DNA of 64,000 bases. It comes from Eumeta japonica. Taxonomy: Eukaryota > Arthropoda > Insecta > Lepidoptera > Psychidae. The notes beneath the pieces are model-generated. The model had not been told where the DNA came from and searched no databases. It saw only the letters and a program-made list of their open reading frames with translations. The stretch is from positions 682,001 to 746,000 of the forward strand of contig BGZK01000075.1 in the NCBI GenBank assembly GCA_005406025.1. The letters run 5' to 3'. Below, in pieces: positions 59,750-64,000 of the stretch (positions are counted from its first letter, which is position 1; each line of letters begins with the position of its first letter). Both the position numbers and the translations under genes were made by a program.

Positions 59750-62412
59750 TTATTGGGAAACACTCCAGAGGGTATCTACCTGAACAAAACCTGTTTGGCT
59801 TTGAGCAAGGGCACACGGGCATGCGCACTTGGAGTCCTCGAGCTGCTGTCTGTCCCAGTCACTACTCCTTCCAGGGATGGCAGTATCCTTCTACCCTATA
59901 CTTCTCCCCCAAAACCTCGATATCCATTGGACCTACCATTCTTCCTCCTCCCTATCCCTCCTACTTCCTCCAAAACTCACAAAACTTAATGTTAGCAGAA
60001 ACTAATAAAAATATTATCCCAGTAGAATAATAGCATTGCTAGAGAATCCTTCCCGGGGCTAGTCCCGGGCAGTCCCATCGTATCTGGGAGGGACAAATTT
60101 CTGTACCGAGGAATCGGGAGCTCTAGGTTCGATGGCGGCGACGAGGTTCACCACCCGTTACGCCTAGTTCCCCGGAGGGGCGAAATGAGGACTGGACAAG
60201 TCCGTTTTAGTACACTGAATATGTATGGAGGTACGGTGGATAAAATCGATAATGTCTACGAACTGATGAAAAACAGGCGACTGGATATTCTATGCGTGAA
60301 TGAGACTAAAAGGAATCAAACGCGCATCTTTCCATACTTATTGGTCTGGCATTAATTAGAGCCAACGGGGATGCCACGGTATTGGCTTTAAATATCAGAA
60401 AGATTATCTGAATATGTAAACGGTTACTCATGTGTAAATTCAAGGCTCCTCTGGCTCTGAGTTAAAATTGGACTGACACGGATGTTTATTTTAGGTACAC
60501 ATGACACAGATATGTCCAAATCGCTCGAGGAGCGAGAGAAATTTAGGGCTGATGTGAGGGACACATTTGTGAAATGTGACAGAAACAAAAGGGTAGTAAC
60601 ATTAGATGATTTTAATGGCTGGGTGGGTGTACAACGGGACAGATACATCCACAGAGAACGGACCTTTTCGGTCTTTTTTACCTTCTGGGCAACTGTTGCT
60701 TTTTAAGCACAACCCTTTTTTTTTAATTATATTAAATCCACGGCCTTAACTATATTAACCTAAAATAATGTATTATAAACGAAATTGATATAATTTCGTC
60801 TATGATACATTATATCTCTCCCATCTTTATTCAGTCCGGCGTTATCTGTCGACAACAACGATGGATGAAATTATGAAAGCAATAAAACGTATGAAAGTTG
60901 GAAAAGCTGCTGGATATGATAGAGTTTCATCAGATATGCTCAGAGGCCTTGGGGATATAGTGGCAAGTTTGCTATACCAGCTTTTTAACAAATACTGGAA
61001 AAGCCATAGGGTACCTATGACTGCTTTACACTATAACTAGTGTAAAGCGGTCATTGTACCCCTTTGTAAAAGGAAAGGCTCACGGCAGGTTGCACAAATT
61101 ACCGCCCTATAAGCCTCTTTAGCGTCGTTGGCAAATTGTATGGGAAAATCATTACTTAAAGAGTTATGAATGAGAGTAAAAACAAGATTTGGGATGTACA
61201 AGCGAGATTTCGAAAAGAGATGGAGTGTATGGACCAATTTTTTTCTCTGCGAACCAGAAAAATTTTTGGCCAGCAGCCAAAAGGTTTTTTGTATTATGGT
61301 AGATCTGGAAAAACCTTATAATACAGTGAAAATAAATGATCTATGGAGAACCTTATTCATGCATGGTGTGAGTAGTGAATTGATACAGGTACCGCAATCC
61401 CTATACAGGGGCTTTAGTGCTTGCGTCAGAATAAATGAGGCATACGCTGACAGGTTTGAAATCCGCAGGGGTGTCAGAAATGCATTTGTACGTTCACCGT
61501 GACTATTTAACCTATTCATGGATAGCTGTCTGTATGATTTCAAAGAGCTTGAGTATGGACTAAGGGTGGATGAGCTGTCTGTCAAATGCTTCCTCTACGC
61601 CGACGACCAAGTAATCCTTACGCCGTCGGCATGAGGGCTGCAGGAGATATTAAATAAAATGAATGATTATGTTTAGAAAAGGCCTATGAAAGTAAATGTC
61701 GGTAAGACTAAGGTGATGGTGTTTGAAAGGAACGAAAGCACGATTGAATACGATACACACATAAAAAGTGAGAAAGTGGAACAAGTGAAAGAGTTTGCAT
61801 ACTTGGGTAGTCTATTTACAAATGATGGTAAACAAGACAGAGATATCGAAAGTAGAGTGAACACGAGAAACAAAGCGAATGGGGCCTTGCTCGCTATTAT
61901 GAATAGCAAATACGTCTCACGACAAGTGCACTTGGCTATCCATAATGGGGTCCTAATTCCTACGCTTATGTATGATAGTGAAAGCTGGGTATGGCAGAAG
62001 AGTGATGAAAGTAAGATTAATACAGTGGAGATACGATCGCTGCGTAGTTGGTGTGGATATTAGAGTGCAATGTGGTTAGAAGGAAGATGTAATGACTAGA
62101 GTAGAAAGAGGTATGTTGCGGTGATTTGGCCATCTGGAAACGATGAATGAAAGTAGACTGACATAACAAACTTATAGTCAATGCGTATGATGGAAAGGTT
62201 GGCAAGGGTCACCCGAGAAAATCTCATGCAGACCATATTGGTGGTATAACAAAAAAAGGGCCAAATTTTAAGCACTCGAAACCGACGAACTTGCATGAAA
62301 AGATTGATAGATATCAGTAAGGCAAAAAAGATATGCAAAGATCATACCATGGAAATCTATAATCTCTGCCCACCCTTCTGACAAATAGGCATGAGTTTAT
62401 ATTATTATTATA
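59750..62412 (+). pseudogene. Non-LTR retrotransposon with endonuclease and reverse transcriptase, internally deleted
   Basis: The 5' untranslated part starts near 59750 (ACACTCCAGAGGGTATCTAC). The reading frame begins at ATG 60184 with an APE-type endonuclease (KNRRLDILCVNETK, then VTLDDFNGWVG at about 60596-60628, where the usual GDFN has become DDFN). The C-terminal part of the endonuclease and the linker are missing after about 60705. The reverse transcriptase resumes at about 60858 (KVGKAAGYDRVSSDMLR), continues with VDLEKPYNTV and keeps YADD at 61596-61607. KVNVGKTKVMVFE and the C-terminal part end near 62330, with several stops and shifts between. The 3' end is GTGAGTTTATATTATTATTA-like with ATT repeats. 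I recognise this as a common lepidopteran RTE-like family but cannot fix the clade. It is inactive. Confidence 0.88.
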
Positions 62413-64000
62413 TTCAAAAATAACTTTTCTTCGAGAAATACGTAGATATACGACTTTATTTCTAGGTGCCGTACGTTTTGCACTTAAATGTTATACTTTT
62501 CTACAAGCATAGTTTACACTCGGGCTCTTTTGGGGTAGACAGAGAAAACAGGTTCGATAATTATATTTTAATTTTTAGTAAAGTACTTAGCTATTTATAA
62601 AAACGTATTTGTTATTTTTTCAAACTATCAATTTATTTATTTGTACGTCTGTCGCGTTTTATTTCTTTGAATCAGAGGTAAAGAGTTGCTTCAAACGAGG
62701 TTTCATTTGTAAGCTTTAGAATAATTTTTCAGGTACAAAATCATCTCAGGAAAATGTTCTCGTTGTTGATTAATTTTTCAATGAAACAGGACATTATAAT
62801 TTCGCTCTTAAAAATTTCAATTTCGAACATCCACTTTCTTAATCAATTTTTATAATCGCACAAGCAGCAGCTGTAAAAGACATTGTCATGCACATACAAG
62901 TCAAATACGCTACATTTCCATTTACTGCGCCGTATTCGGGTATAAAGTTAACGACTCTCTCCTAGTTCTGAAATTTCTGTGAAAACGTATTTCACAGTTC
63001 TTTCTTAGTTTTAAGATTTCGTTTTTGAGCAGTGAGTATTCTCACATTCATCATCATACAAGTGTGTTGAATAAAGTTTAATACAAAAAAAAAAACAAGA
63101 AAAAAAAATGTTGTTCCCACTGACTTTATTTCGTCAATTAATATTTCAGTTTTTAATATACAATACATATTACGATATGAGCACGGAATCGTTATATCGA
63201 CAAATTAGGCAGTTTCACGATTGTTTTCTAATTTAATTTTTTTTGAATGCAGTTCTTCATATTGAACATTATCTACACGTTTCGGACTTATACATGTTTA
63301 GTTTTCATTTAAAGTATTGTAGAATATAGTGTAGTAGTATCATAGAAACACAAAATAATCAATGACGAAAGGCTAAAAACTAGAATATTTTATGATTATC
63401 ATATAATAAGGATTGTATGACCATTATCAATTTTTACACTATAATTGACCAGGAAACTCAAGGAAAAAGTAAGTCACAAAATAAAAATCGTCAATCTTAT
63501 GTAATTATAATTGAGTTGTAACGCAGGCCTTCTAGTGGGCTACCTAGAATGGCTGTGCCTAGAATGGAGTGCCTAGTATTTGGGACAAATTTATTTAAAC
63601 CATAAGTTGCTTTTTCATAATGGATATCTTCCAATATCCATATTGCCAAGAAAGTTTCTTCTTGTTATTCAAAAATTGTAGAGCCCGTTATTTTTTTTTG
63701 CCTACATTTTCTTTCTATTCCTAATTATGTTTTTATATCGGTTCTTTTGGTGTGGGCTGAAGCTTTCAGGTTGTTCAATTTAGATAAAATAAAAATATAG
63801 GCTAAAATAGAGGCTAAAAAAATTATACAGTATTGACTAGGTATTTAGAGTTTGTTAACCAAAACACACGACTCTTCTTATAGGTAACGAAAAACAGCCG
63901 GTTCGACCGATGAGATACCACATTCTCACAGAATACGGACGCGAAGGAACAGCTTCTACTGTTACGTTTCGTCCAGTGAATAAGAGTGCCGGCGGCCCAC
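62413..64000. other. AT-rich non-coding stretch to the window end
   Basis: No gene, RNA gene or repeat recognised. The final 60 bp become GC-richer. Confidence 0.55.

Overview
The window looks like insect nuclear DNA, most likely from a moth or butterfly (Lepidoptera). It is strongly AT-rich, crowded with A and T homopolymers, and full of decayed transposable elements of the kinds common in Lepidoptera: piggyBac, mariner, a MULE, a non-LTR retrotransposon, hAT-type and foldback MITEs, tRNA-derived SINE pieces, and repeats that open with a TAGCTTTYGCCCGCG-like head or end in an AGACAGAC tail. I found no intact host protein gene, tRNA or rRNA on either strand, so the window is probably intergenic or the inside of a very large intron. 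The species call is inference from repeat content, not from a search.

Layout. 1-30 kb is AT-rich non-coding sequence with short GC-rich islands (for example 5395-5840, 9725-10030, 18590-18910, 28400-28640). Small repeats are scattered through it: a foldback MITE family (6281-6480 and 14965-15078, third copy at 37757-37870), a MITE with perfect 18-bp ends (21013-21160, second copy 46099-46242), tRNA-like SINE pieces (about 7210-7440, 12190-12300, 25400-25560), a 5'-truncated antisense LINE copy (24228-24515) and a hAT-type MITE with 8-bp target duplications (29024-29225). 30-34.4 kb is a cluster of decayed transposons: a MULE remnant flanked by oppositely oriented arrays of about 20-bp repeats, then a mariner remnant, then an insertion-like element carrying a degenerate hexamer array and AGACAGAC tails. 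34.4-55 kb is again mostly non-coding, with more hexamer loci, hairpins and GC-rich islands. 55.2-57.4 kb holds a long, relatively young piggyBac transposase remnant with a matching 3' end (CTAGGG next to TTAA). 59.75-62.4 kb holds an internally deleted LINE with an endonuclease fragment and a reverse transcriptase that keeps YADD. The last 1.6 kb is featureless.

The least explained feature is a dispersed family of degenerate hexamer arrays (consensus RATYYC, read GRRATY on the other strand) at about ten places and in both orientations. Several copies start with the same head, and two end with an AGACAGAC-type tail. They look like one mobile element family that carries a short-period satellite. 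No pathway or operon-like gene cooperation can be read from this window; the only proteins recognisable are transposition enzymes, and all are broken.
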